Source: Paramyrothecium sp. XJ0827
Taxonomy: Eukaryota; Ascomycota; Sordariomycetes; Hypocreales; Stachybotryaceae
NCBI GenBank assembly: GCA_020881915.1
Contig: JAJFPB010000009.1
Coordinates: 2,356,001 to 2,420,000 of the forward strand
Length of the DNA stretch: 64,000 bases
Reading direction: 5' to 3'
This document shows, piece by piece, positions 35,660 through 45,413 of this stretch. The translations under genes were made by a program, and so were the position numbers. Below the pieces are notes generated by a model that searched no databases, was not told where the DNA came from, and saw only the letters and a list, made by a program, of their open reading frames with translations. Within the stretch, counting starts at the first letter, position 1. Every line of letters begins with the position of its first letter.

Positions 35660-36606
35660 GTTGGCTACCTGAAGTGAAGGACGTTAATAATGTTAGAGTG
35701 ACGAGTGCCATCCGATGTGTAATCAATTATACCACATTGCATATGAAACGTACTTGTGCTATTAAAGAGCTATCTATTGGCACTTTCTATTAATCACCCA
35801 ATAATAAACTTGCAGAATCTGATCTTGCGTCGTAGAGTAGACACAAGTAGGCTCGTCCCAATCTGAAATGAGCCTAAGTTCTGACCACCTGGGCAAGCAA
35901 GACAGTAAAGGAAACAAATGCAAACGACGCCAGCGGACGATACAGTCCTTCCTGCGAGTCACTGATTTCTGTCGCTGGTTTGTCTGTAGGCTCGGCGACT
36001 AAGTCTAGAATATCGGAAGATGCTGACCTGAATTTTCTCCCAAACGTCTCCATACCTGAACTCTGAAACCATATCTCAGATGCGGCCGGCCGGGATAAAA
36101 CGGGGTCTGAACTATTGTCCGGAGAGCTGTAGTCGCAGATGTAGAAAACCTAACATGCTTGACGAAAGGGTTGTGAATCGTCATTCTACACTTAGCATGC
36201 GTCGTGCAAATCTTGTCCACTAAAAACAAATGCCAAACATCTTCTCTTCCGGAGAAAAGGCCTAAATTTCAATGAAAGGGGAGTAGGCCGAAAGCAGTAC
36301 TTAGACGATCAGGCCATATGCAGGAGACAATGCGGAGAGTTTACATTCCGCGCGGCTATCGGCACCCCGGCGGACCTCGTAGATGTCTTGTCGCCGCTAA
36401 TTGTAGGTATGGCGCGGCATTGTACTTATGGGCCGCTCTCGCTCTCCGGAATCCTGAGGGCTTTACGGGATCCTTAAATGACGGCTCTTTTGCATGTCAA
36501 TGATGGCAGACTCATATGTAGCACACGGCAAGATTCAGGACAACGCGCCACTGGGAAAAAATCAGCCCTCAAGTGTTTGCGTGTTAACTTTGTTATGTTT
36601 TACAAG
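35660..36606. other. intergenic region
   Basis: ORFs under 75 codons with no motif; A+T-richer than the neighbouring genes. Confidence 0.45.
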
Positions 36607-37613
36607 TCATGCTCCAGCTCGTCCTTCGTTCTCGTTCTTGTTATCGCTGTTGCCTCTAATACTTCCCACCTCAGCCGCAGACTGTGATTCCAGACCATCG
36701 TTCCCTTTGTCTTCCTTTCTGATAGCTACGAACACCAACGCGAAGCCCACAAGAGGCAGCAATATCATGAAGATAGGCCCCGTCACAGTGAGACCATGCG
36801 GATGTCAGACACTTGTTTTCCTACAGCAAGGGAATGTTGAGAATGCCAGCGACAACAACCCCATAAACAGAACGGGTACACAATACGCCCGAATCGACAG
36901 GGAACAAATGGTAAACTTGTATGTGCAGGAATTAGCGTATGCATGTAGACATGTCAAACGGTGAACCAAACCATGCAGCTGACGGGCATGCGGGTCACGG
37001 CGGTACATGAACACCAAAAAGTCGCTGAGACAGAAAAGAGGCAGGTAGAGACGTTCGGAACTAGAACCGTTCGATCCTAATTCGACAGTTCGTGCACGTA
37101 GCTTGACGACCGCATCACGAAGTCTCCAGAATCGGCTACCCGGATCATGTATTTCTCAAAATGCAAGCATTCAGAGCCGAGGCTGAGACATAGAAAATGA
37201 GACTCGGGAGCTGGGCAGGACGTCTTGAGGGGCTACTAGCCTCGCCTGCGGCCGCAAGCTGACCCAGACCAAGGGCGATCTGTGCCATGAGCAATGTGGC
37301 AAACGCTTGGATTGCGATGAGTGCTTCGACAGTTGCAAGGCTTCCACGCGCTCCCCGAAGCCTTTGCAACCATTGTTTCCTGGACGTCAAGACACCTGAG
37401 CCACGGCAAGTGCAAAGACATTCCAGCCATGATTAAATGATGAGTATCCTCCCAGCCAAAACTTCAACAGAGGCGAATTAGAGAAGTTCACGGTAAAAAC
37501 AGAATCCCAGAGCCTCTGAACCAGAAAATGCCTGTGTGAGTGATATCTGATCGACTGGTGATACCGGAAAACTTGCCAATGAGAAGAACAGACGATGCGA
37601 CCAGGCTGATCAT
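36607..37613 (-). pseudogene. broken multi-spanning membrane protein gene
   Basis: Several minus-strand hydrophobic segments line up in order: MISLVASSVLLIGKFSG at 37613, then SPLLKFWLGGYSSF and GWNVFALAVAQ, a helix TLLMAQIALGLGQLAA, LPSLIFYVSASAL, then SRFWRLRDAVVKLR, YCVPVLFMGLLSLAF and, after a likely intron, GPIFMILLPLVGFALVFVAI with a polar tail to the stop at 36607. The order and topology are those of one integral membrane protein. At least two joins (near 37510 and 37160) need a frameshift rather than a GT-AG intron, so it is probably inactive. Alternatively my splicing is wrong. The family is not identified. Confidence 0.4.
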
Positions 37614-38426
37614 TGGAAGAGAAGGGATCCATGGGCCATATTGTCGAATTCCATCTCAAGTATAGCGACTACAAAGCTGGGGTTTCTTGTTTGCCAGTGA
37701 AGGGTACATATGTTGTGTAGAACTTATCAAAATGGCGACGCCGAAGCAAAGTTACGCAACTAGATTCTGCTTCACCTATTGAGCTTCGATATGAAATACA
37801 AACAAAATGAACAAAATCCGTTGTCTGGCCCTGATCAGATTGTAACAGTCATAGGCAGCCGTCAGAGGGCAGAGATACAGGCCAGTTCATATAACCCAGC
37901 GTCGAATACAGAGGAGCTTCAAGAAATCGAAAGCGGGTGGCCGAAGGCATGCCTTTTATTTGCAGAACGTCTGTTTGAAGCTGGAGGATCAAAAAGTAAT
38001 CTGATTGAGCCGCGAGGTGTTGATGACTTTGTGGTGCCTCAAATGTTTCTTGAAACATGTATGCGGCCTCGCCTCGGTCCTTGGCGTGTTACCCTTACTT
38101 TTGACTGGCCTCATTAGCAATCATCTTCAAATCAGATAGGCCTCAAGCCTGTGCTCACCACCTCTCTGATGATGTGAGGTGCAGGGTAGGCGAGATTTTT
38201 GTGGACTAGCGATTACTTCTTACGGAAATCCCGAAAAAGTTGCCTCTTTAGGTATCTCCGGCCTCGACCGTCCATCCATTGCCGGCATCAAACCTCCTTC
38301 ATTAGCCGGCAGATGGCACTTTACGTCATGGCACCTATTTACTGCATTGTTGAACTGGACGGGCTTTCAAGTTTCCTGGTTTCGGAAGATTCTAGAAGGC
38401 AATACTAGGTGATTCAATCTATCATC
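37614..38426. other. intergenic region with a weak ORF
   Basis: A 112-codon plus-strand ORF (37779-38117) has an ATG and even composition but no motif, no splice partners and no neighbours in the same direction other than the DUF1479 gene. I do not annotate it as a gene. Confidence 0.4.
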
Positions 38427-39992
38427 ATGCTGCGAACTTCTGCCATTACGCGGGTGCGCCATTCCGTTGCTTGTCGCTGGCCAGGGGGAATGCAAGTGCG
38501 TTTCGCCAGCACAGGGGATATCGCACCCAGGAAAGAAGGCGACATATCATCTGTCTTCAGGTCTCTCTCGGGCGGCGAGGATGCCTCGCTTCCACCAAGG
38601 TTTGCGGATGTCAAGCGCAGTCTAGTCAAGGACAGGGATGCCCTTCACGCCAGCTGGGTCCGCCTCTTGAGGCGTCTTCGCAATGAAGCAGAAGTCATCA
38701 AAGCCCGAGGCTCTACAGTCATTCCAGAGATCAATTTTGAGGATATTGACAACCCATCAGCCGAGTTTTCAGAGTCATTACGGAAACGGGGCGTTGCGGT
38801 TGTCCGCCAGGTCATGCCCGAGAAAGAAACACGTGCTTTCAAGGACGAGGTAGAGGCCTACGTTGCAGCCAATCCCTCGACTAAAGGTGACGACGCTCAT
38901 GGAACGGACGTCTTCAATTATGCTAATCGTATCACAGCATTCCCCGCGCATGATCCGCAAGTGTTCGAGCTTTACTGGTCCAGGCCACAGCTGGTAGCAC
39001 GCAGCCATCCCAACATGCTCAAGACGCAAAGCTTTCTCATGTCCTACTACCACTCCAAAGATCCCTCCGCTGCCTGCTCCACGAACCAGCCATTGACGTA
39101 CGCCGATAGGCTCAGAATTCGGAAGCCTGGCGATGCCGGCTTTGCGCTGGGTCCCCATGTCGATGGTGGTAGCGTGGAGAGGTGGGAGAAGAACGGTTAC
39201 GGAAAAGGTCACGTCTACGACAAGATTTTCGACGGCGCGTGGGAAGAATTTGACCCATGGGAGCTCAGCACTCGCCTGTCCGCTGTCCAAGACCTGTACA
39301 ATGGCGCAGGCGCCTGCACTATGTTCCGCATGTATCAGGGCTGGTTGAGTTTGTCACGCACCGGCCCCAAGGAGGGGACGCTTCTCGTCAACCCCCTTTT
39401 CTCACTCTCGACCGCCTATTATCTTCTCCGGCCATTCTTCACACCCAAGTCAGCGCCTATCTTGACGGCTGAAGAGGCCCTCGAGCCGGGTTATCTGGAT
39501 CCGGCAAACTGGGCGCTGGAACCGGAGCCATTCTCATCCACGCTGCACGGCGCCTGGCCTGGACACGGTCAGGAGCTCAACAACGACTCGCATCCGCACC
39601 TTAAACTCCCCCACACCATGGTCCATGTGCCCAAGATCCTGCCAGGAGATTACGTTGCCTGGCACTGTGACACAATCCACGCAGTGGACAAGATCCACGC
39701 CGGGACCGGCGACTCAAGCGTCTTGTATATCCCCGCTTGTCCCACGACTGAGCTGAATCTCAAGTATCTCCAAAACCAGCGGCAATGTTTCATCGAAGGA
39801 ATCCCCCCTAGCGACTTTCCTGGAGGTAAGGGCGAAAGCCAGCACATCGGCCGACCAGGGGTTGATGCTCTGATGTCCTTATCAGGCGTTGATGGCCTGC
39901 GCGCATTCGGATTCGCGCCTTTTGACACCGAAATCGCCCAGACGGAAGGGGAGAAGGCGGTTCTGAGGCTTGGAAACGATTTTATAAACTAG
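38427..39992 (+). CDS. DUF1479 family protein, Fe(II)/2-oxoglutarate dioxygenase-like
   Basis: Single exon, 521 residues from ATG 38427 (upstream in-frame GTG rejected). The family is recognised by GDDAHGTDVFNYANR, WSRPQLVARSHPN and GALGPHVDGG-type blocks. The HVD in GPHVDGGSVERW is a His-x-Asp facial-triad pair, and WHCDTIHAVDKI offers the distal His. The relatives (bacterial YbiU, fungal DUF1479) adopt the double-stranded beta-helix dioxygenase fold; substrates are not established. The N-terminus (MLRTSAITRVRHSVACRWPGG) is basic, Ser/Arg-rich and lacks acidic residues, as in mitochondrial presequences, so a mitochondrial location is likely but inferred. Confidence 0.88.
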   Translation: MLRTSAITRVRHSVACRWPGGMQVRFASTGDIAPRKEGDISSVFRSLSGGEDASLPPRFADVKRSLVKDRDALHASWVRLLRRLRNEAEVIKARGSTVIPEINFEDIDNPSAEFSESLRKRGVAVVRQVMPEKETRAFKDEVEAYVAANPSTKGDDAHGTDVFNYANRITAFPAHDPQVFELYWSRPQLVARSHPNMLKTQSFLMSYYHSKDPSAACSTNQPLTYADRLRIRKPGDAGFALGPHVDGGSVERWEKNGYGKGHVYDKIFDGAWEEFDPWELSTRLSAVQDLYNGAGACTMFRMYQGWLSLSRTGPKEGTLLVNPLFSLSTAYYLLRPFFTPKSAPILTAEEALEPGYLDPANWALEPEPFSSTLHGAWPGHGQELNNDSHPHLKLPHTMVHVPKILPGDYVAWHCDTIHAVDKIHAGTGDSSVLYIPACPTTELNLKYLQNQRQCFIEGIPPSDFPGGKGESQHIGRPGVDALMSLSGVDGLRAFGFAPFDTEIAQTEGEKAVLRLGNDFIN

Positions 39993-40481
39993 CACCGGCT
40001 GGTAGCGCTCAACTCGTACGAAATTATCAATACTACCAATCATGATATGCGAATGAAGTAATTGATTTATGATTAAAATCACGCTTCCAATGTCGACACG
40101 TCAAATTAAAAACGTCCTCGGATGAGAATTTCCGCGGGTCACATCGGCACGTTGTATCGGAGCATTATGCATGTCTAGACACTGCCTGTGGCTGGTCTCA
40201 TGCGCAGAGAGCTCGTTCAACTCAAAGTCCATCCTCATGATAGTAAAAAAATCAGAATTGTCAACTTACAAATCAGATTGCCCCTCGCAGACAGCGAGAA
40301 GGACCACAATATTCCCTCCGCATAGTGCCTTCATTGAGATGCTTACCAAGCTGAAGTGGAAGTCCACAACGCCAATCCAATCATAACTTGACCGTCTGTC
40401 GCTTACACTTAAAGGATTGCATAACCCCAAGGTCGATAACAAAGACCCATAGTAAACGAGACCGGAGAGACATGCACAGGC
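39993..40481. other. convergent intergenic region
   Basis: Only short ORFs; holds the 3' ends of the DUF1479 and ankyrin genes. Confidence 0.5.
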
Positions 40482-42257
40482 TCATCGTCCCATCGTTACG
40501 TCAGACTTCCAGTCCTGGTCCAAGGCGGCGTCTAGGGTCTCTACGACAAGCTTGCAAACACCTGCGTGCCATTTCAAAGCCATTGATCTCTTGGCAGTAC
40601 TCACCGCGTTGTCGCCTGTTTTCTGATTTTGTGAGTACAAATCCACACCTTTGAGCAAAAGCGCTTTGAGGACACCAACAGCACCGTAGTGGGCTGCCCA
40701 ATGCAGCAATGGCAGTTCAATCTCGGAGACCTTCTCGCCTGTCGACGGGTTGTTCCTCAGAGGGGAACGAGTTGGTCGCTCAAGAATGTCCGTGTCAGGG
40801 CTCACCTTTTGATTCACAAACAATGTTGCTCGGGCCTCGATATTGATGCCCAAGTTAATGAGACTGAGGGCTAGCTCCTGTACCTCGCCACCTTCTCCCT
40901 TGTCCACATGCATCGCAAGGCAGTGCAGTGGCGTCCAGCCCTCGGAAGTAGTAGCAAGGGGATTGGCGCCGCGGGAAAGAAGGAACCGGGCAGCAGACAT
41001 AGCAGCGGACAGTTTCTTACCGGGAGCATATGAACATGGGGGTCTCGGCAACGGGGCCAGAGCCCGAGCCAGCGGCGACCAGCCATGGAGACTTGGTGCG
41101 TTGAGCTTCGTATTGTCTAGGCTCAAGAGATACTCGAGGGATTCAACTTGACCCCCGGCGGCAGCAAAATGTACCAGAGTCTCACCGTAACGGTTGATTG
41201 ACCGAAAGCAGGCTGCTGCTTCTCCACCGGGGTAGGCGGACAAGTAAAGTCGAAGGATTCGCAACGGCGCCTGCATGGCAGCTATGTGGATAGGAGCGTC
41301 GCCGGCCTCGTTCTGCTGGCAGACCGAGCCGCCATGACTGATGAGGACCCGTATGCCGGCCTCGTGGAAGTGTTTCTGGGAGCCCCAGTCGGGTTGGCCC
41401 CGAACGGGCGACGCGAGGAAATGCAGAGCAGACATGCCCTTATAGCCGACGGCATTTGGATCCGCGCCGTTCTCCAATAGTGCCACAAGGCCACCTATCA
41501 GCTCGGGAGACCGTGCAGCTGATAGAATGGGAGAGTGTCCTGTCCTGCAGTGTGCGTTGCGATTTGCGCCGGTATCGATAAGCAGCGCAACCAGTTGCTG
41601 CTGGTGGAAATAGTCGGCGCCGTCGTAGGTTATCCTCTCCAAGTCCGTCAGCATGGCCTTCTCTTCTGCTGCCGCGCGTAGAGCCGTGTCAAGACGATCT
41701 TGATCGAATGATGACCTGGAGAGGAGCGCCTCGACGACGTAATAGTGCCAGTGTAAGGCGGCGCATTGCAGAGCACTGTTCAAGACGGTTTGAGGCCACC
41801 CGTCCCACCAATCCAGCAGGTCGTTGACGATGCAGACATGTCCCTTGTAGGCAGCCTGGACAAGGCAGGTATGGAAGGGCACATGGTCATTCGTATGGGC
41901 CTCCGGTAGGCTTCCATGCCATAGCATGCGCACCATGTCTCGCTGACCATCTCTGGCTGCGAGAGTTACAGGCGTGTATAAATCATCATTTCCTTGATTC
42001 TTAACGTCCTGAATTACCATGGCGTCGGCACCAGCTCGGAGGAGCATGTCAACGGCCTCGGGACTCTTGCATCGAACTGCGACGTGGAGTGGTCTACCCC
42101 AGCTACTGAGGTAGTTCAGATCTGGCGGCGTACGTGAGTGGAGGAGTTTCCGCAGCTGGGAGATGTCGCCGTCGCGAATACACGCATGGATCGCTTCGTT
42201 CGGGTCATTGAAGCCACTAATCATCTGCGACTGCACTGATTTCAAGCGGTCCCTCAT
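40482..42257 (-). CDS. ankyrin-repeat protein
   Basis: One exon of 591 residues from ATG 42257. About ten ankyrin-type units are visible, for example GRPLHVAVRCKSPEAVDMLLRAG, TPVTLAARDGQRDMVRMLW, SPILSAARS.ELIGGLVALLENGADPNA, DAPIHIAAMQ and LLHWAAHYGAVGVLKALLLKG. The scaffold should mediate protein-protein contacts in the cytosol or nucleus. No enzyme or death domain is attached. The frame stays open for about 20 codons upstream of the ATG (YLCAIFTQHRISSLKESII), ending near a possible CACAG acceptor, so the true gene may carry an extra 5' exon with an effector domain. Confidence 0.85.
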   Translation of the reverse strand: MRDRLKSVQSQMISGFNDPNEAIHACIRDGDISQLRKLLHSRTPPDLNYLSSWGRPLHVAVRCKSPEAVDMLLRAGADAMVIQDVKNQGNDDLYTPVTLAARDGQRDMVRMLWHGSLPEAHTNDHVPFHTCLVQAAYKGHVCIVNDLLDWWDGWPQTVLNSALQCAALHWHYYVVEALLSRSSFDQDRLDTALRAAAEEKAMLTDLERITYDGADYFHQQQLVALLIDTGANRNAHCRTGHSPILSAARSPELIGGLVALLENGADPNAVGYKGMSALHFLASPVRGQPDWGSQKHFHEAGIRVLISHGGSVCQQNEAGDAPIHIAAMQAPLRILRLYLSAYPGGEAAACFRSINRYGETLVHFAAAGGQVESLEYLLSLDNTKLNAPSLHGWSPLARALAPLPRPPCSYAPGKKLSAAMSAARFLLSRGANPLATTSEGWTPLHCLAMHVDKGEGGEVQELALSLINLGINIEARATLFVNQKVSPDTDILERPTRSPLRNNPSTGEKVSEIELPLLHWAAHYGAVGVLKALLLKGVDLYSQNQKTGDNAVSTAKRSMALKWHAGVCKLVVETLDAALDQDWKSDVTMGR

Positions 42258-43391
42258 GGCGATAATGCTTTCTTTCAAGCTTGAGATGCGATGTTGTGTG
42301 AAGATGGCGCAGAGATAGTCTGCAGACTGTGCACATGAGGATTTTTAGATCATGCGCTCTGTACACATTGACCGAGCCAAATGTACGGATTCCAAGAAGT
42401 CAAGGGTGGAAATATGACTTCTTGCCACGACATGCTACGACATGCTACCATATATATGTGTTTTGAAGACGTGGGATCGCAACACCACCATGGGTGGGTG
42501 CCTGGCTGGTGCCTGGGACATCCCTGCAAGTGCGTCATGGAAACAAAAGTCCTGGGCGTATCATAATAGTTCCCTCGAAAGAGCCATTCGCGGCAAATTC
42601 TCAACATGGAAACAAATTGTATATAGCATGATTCATGTTACTCTCATGCACTTCTGGCTGATTGTTGTTGGCCTTTACATTGATTGAGGTCCTCCAAGTC
42701 GTCCTTGGTTATGCAGGTATCGAGGTTCGCGGAGAATCGAGACTTGTGCTACCTATGCGCTTATCTAGGTTCGTGTCGCGCGTGTGATGCATATATGCCA
42801 TATTATAGGTTTATTGCAAGCTCAAAAGCAAACCGCAACTCAAACCTCTTCGTGACATCCAGCCATGCCCCGAGAGATTGACTTCGTAAATGTAGCGATT
42901 CGATCGGCCGAAAATCCTTCTCGCTATGGATACCACCATGGACCACTTCCACTCGACAGCTCTTTTAAGCTTTCGAGGGTAAATTCGCTCGTGTATGCTA
43001 AGGAGAAAGATGTCGCAATGTAATATAATCTACTAATTCTTGATTTATTAGCTGTCAAGTGACTCTGGACGTCTCGGGGATCATGTGTGGAAGATGCTTC
43101 ACAACTAGTTCAAGCGTCAGACTCTCCCGCGAGATTCCAGCGATGATGGGGGGATGCTAAAATGTGTCTAGTACTATCGTCACATACGTGATCATCACAA
43201 GGACATAGCAGGAATCATAGCTCCATCACAAGCCAATGCAAACTCCAGCGAGAGGGTTATGGGAACGAAGTAAGCCTACACCGTAGTCTATCATTTGTGT
43301 CTACATTTATTGACAATAACAGTGCTCTGAAAAGATGGGTTTTGACTGGTGGCTGGCGAGATGCACGTTTTGTCCATGAGCCTGGGTAACC
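42258..43391. other. intergenic region
   Basis: About 1.1 kb without supportable genes. Contains the short tandem cgacatgctacgacatgcta near 42428. Confidence 0.45.
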
Positions 43392-44013
43392 ATGTCCAAT
43401 ACCTCCTTCTTACAGGTATATAGCACTGCTAATCAACTGTTTAGATTAGGTCCACCCGGATCCTTGGTTCGACAATATGCTGAAGATCTTGAGTCACTTG
43501 CGTACGTTCACTTAAAATGAAGTCAATGTGAAGCCGTTGCTTGGGTTAACCTGTGCGTTTTCACAGTGCAAGCAACATCGGGTTTCGCAATGAGTTTGGT
43601 GAGGTATTCAGGCGACCCGTGATGGAGTCAGTATCAAGAGCAGACTCCACGGCTGTCACTCCTGCTAGGCTCAATGATGCTGAGATTCCACCAGTAAGTA
43701 AGTTCGTGTCAAATATGCAAACAAAACACTAACTTTGAAGGTACCTGAGCCAAACCTTGGGGGTGGGGAAGCTGCACCTACCATAAAACAAGAAGATGTG
43801 GTGTCAATAGCTAGCACAAGCGACTCATCGTCCGACTCCGAACAAATTGCACGTCAACTGGAACAGCTAATCGAAGAAAGATCTACACGGAAACGAAAGG
43901 TATTGGAAGAATGGTAGATTTGCATACATTTTACTAACCCTCTACAGCAACCAGAATCCTTACCTAACAGTACATCGCCTATTAGACGGAGCAAGAAGGT
44001 TCAGATAGACTAG
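43392..44013 (+). CDS. small acidic/basic hypothetical protein, four exons
   Basis: Exons 43392-43501, 43567-43693, 43741-43899 and 43948-44013 are joined by three canonical introns (GTACGT/ACAG, GTAAGT/GAAG with CTAAC, GTATTG/ACAG with CTAAC) and keep one frame for 153 residues. The coordinated splice sites argue for a real gene. The sequence has no recognised domain. It contains IKQED, which fits a sumoylation consensus, next to VVSIASTS followed by an acidic Ser stretch that resembles a SUMO-interacting motif, a short amphipathic helix (QIARQLEQLIEERSTRKRK) and a basic C-terminus. A nuclear regulatory protein is possible. The start is uncertain because an ACAG lies just after ATG 43392. 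Confidence 0.5.
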
Positions 44014-44363
44014 ACAGTCCTGGCTTATTGTTTTGTATTCCCTTTATAGATTCCCTTGCTGCTTAATTCTACACCGTCTTGGTACTGCTGCTGTCAACAG
44101 CGATATCACCTTCTCGCATGAGACATGACTCTGACGTCCAGTATTGAGCCCGTATCCGGACGGCCTGACTAACATTTGCTCAACAAATTTCGTGGTATGT
44201 GGCTACGGCCGAAACAGTTATGCTCAATCTTGGTCGTCGAGTCGGATCATGAGGCTCCGTCGGACTGGCTGTGTGCAGATGCCGACCTCGAGAGTATGAT
44301 GGTGCGACACAATGGAATTGAGGCTTCGGCGAGAATATTAGTAGTGTAATCTGTAACATGGTT
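44014..44363. other. region between the small gene and the TE-interrupted ORF
   Basis: The minus strand has a further open stretch here (about 44180-44345) that might be a second exon of the ORF at 44364-44528, but the apparent intron would be only 25 nt, so I leave it unassigned. Confidence 0.35.
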
Positions 44364-44528
44364 TTAAGCTCGGACCTGATTGAAAGATTGTCGCTCTGAC
44401 TGTGGTCGGCGGTTCCGAGTAGTAGTCATCAAGAAAATCTTGAAAATCTGGTACACCGCAAGAATGACCGGCGCCAAGGAGAACAGGAAAGCCACCAGTG
44501 CAATAACGGCTTCAGGTGAGAGGATCAT
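44364..44528 (-). CDS. small single-TM protein or first exon, with a retrotransposon at its start codon
   Basis: From ATG at 44528 the minus strand reads 54 residues, beginning MILSPEAVIALVAFLFSLAP. A hydrophobic helix is followed by a basic tail (TTTRNRRPQSERQ). This N-terminus resembles those of fungal hypothetical membrane proteins that start with LSPEAIIAIV-type helices. The ATG overlaps the 5-bp target duplication (44526-44530) of the copia element, so the native upstream sequence now lies beyond 49734, 5.2 kb away. Expression would have to start in the LTR. It may be the truncated start of a longer multi-exon gene. Confidence 0.45.
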   Translation of the reverse strand: MILSPEAVIALVAFLFSLAPVILAVYQIFKIFLMTTTRNRRPQSERQSFNQVRA

Positions 44529-44530
44529 TT
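44526..44530 (+). repeat. target site duplication, left copy (cattt)
   Basis: Directly precedes the LTR at 44531 and is repeated after the right LTR at 49734-49738. Confidence 0.9.
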
Positions 44531-44671
44531 TGTTAAAATGAGCATATTATATTGATTAAAGAAGAAGAAAGGCTAGCGCTAACCAGCGGAAGCTATAGAC
44601 AAGACATCCACATCCCAGCCACCAATGGATCGGAATAGCCATTGATCCGTCAAAAACAACGGATCTCAACA
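44531..44671 (-). repeat. 3' LTR of copia element
   Basis: 141 bp, starts TGTT and ends AACA, identical base for base to 49593-49733. Confidence 0.95.
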
Positions 44672-44680
44672 CTCCCACTC
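44672..44680 (-). other. polypurine tract of copia element
   Basis: Minus strand reads GAGTGGGAG directly before the 3' LTR, the position used to prime plus-strand synthesis. Confidence 0.7.
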
Positions 44681-44789
44681 GAGCCATTGGTGCGAGATGT
44701 TTCTGCGTAACAGAGTGTGGCCTCATTAAAACCTCAAAAACACCTTCGTGGGTGAAAAACAGGAAAGAGCTTCTATTACCACACCTGCG

Positions 44790-44908
44790 TTGGATTGCTC
44801 GGTCACTGGGGCCTTAGCACCCCAGATCCTCCAGATTATTTGATGTTTGATGTTTGAATGAAGCCTTGGATTCTTCGATCACTGGAGCCTTAACACCCCA
44901 GATCTCCC
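44790..44908 (-). repeat. two 43-bp direct repeats in the 3' noncoding part of the element
   Basis: Units at 44790-44832 and 44866-44908 share ttgga-tcactgg-gcctta-caccccagatc with few differences. The 33-bp spacer contains two copies of tttgatg. Confidence 0.7.
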
Positions 44909-45413
44909 ACTTCATCGCAGTCTATATATTTTTCCAAAATAAATATAGAGGACATTAATATTGTCATTTGTTGGTATTTTCGACTACGATCGTCGAGGTA
45001 TTTTGATTTCTTTGGCCGGATCCGATTGAGCAGGTTCCGTTGCATGTCTTGTAGGACTGTGGTTATTAAGGCTGAGGAAGCCAATCCAGCAGCGTTTGCT
45101 GTGTTTGTAGTTTTGTAGTTTTGTATCTCGATCGTGTTCGTTTGCCATGGGATTCTTTCCAATTGGCTCTTGTGTGGTACGTTCCTGAATGAAATGGCTC
45201 TGGTATGTACGTAATGAGCGCTCAGATACAGCTGAAGCTGTTGTAGGTTTGTTGTAGGAAGCCGAAGGGTTCCGAACCGAGGACTTGTGGGTCACTTGGA
45301 GGCTCGATGATTGGGATAGACTGTTGGGCTCCCATTTTCTCCCACTTGGGGCATGATGGAAAGGGTAAAAGGCCGTATGAATTTGATATAATAGACTTTC
45401 GGCGCCGGGAGTG

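Noticed and set aside
37779..38117. 112-codon ORF as a gene
   Set aside because: No domain, no introns, no conserved motif; could be real but unsupported.
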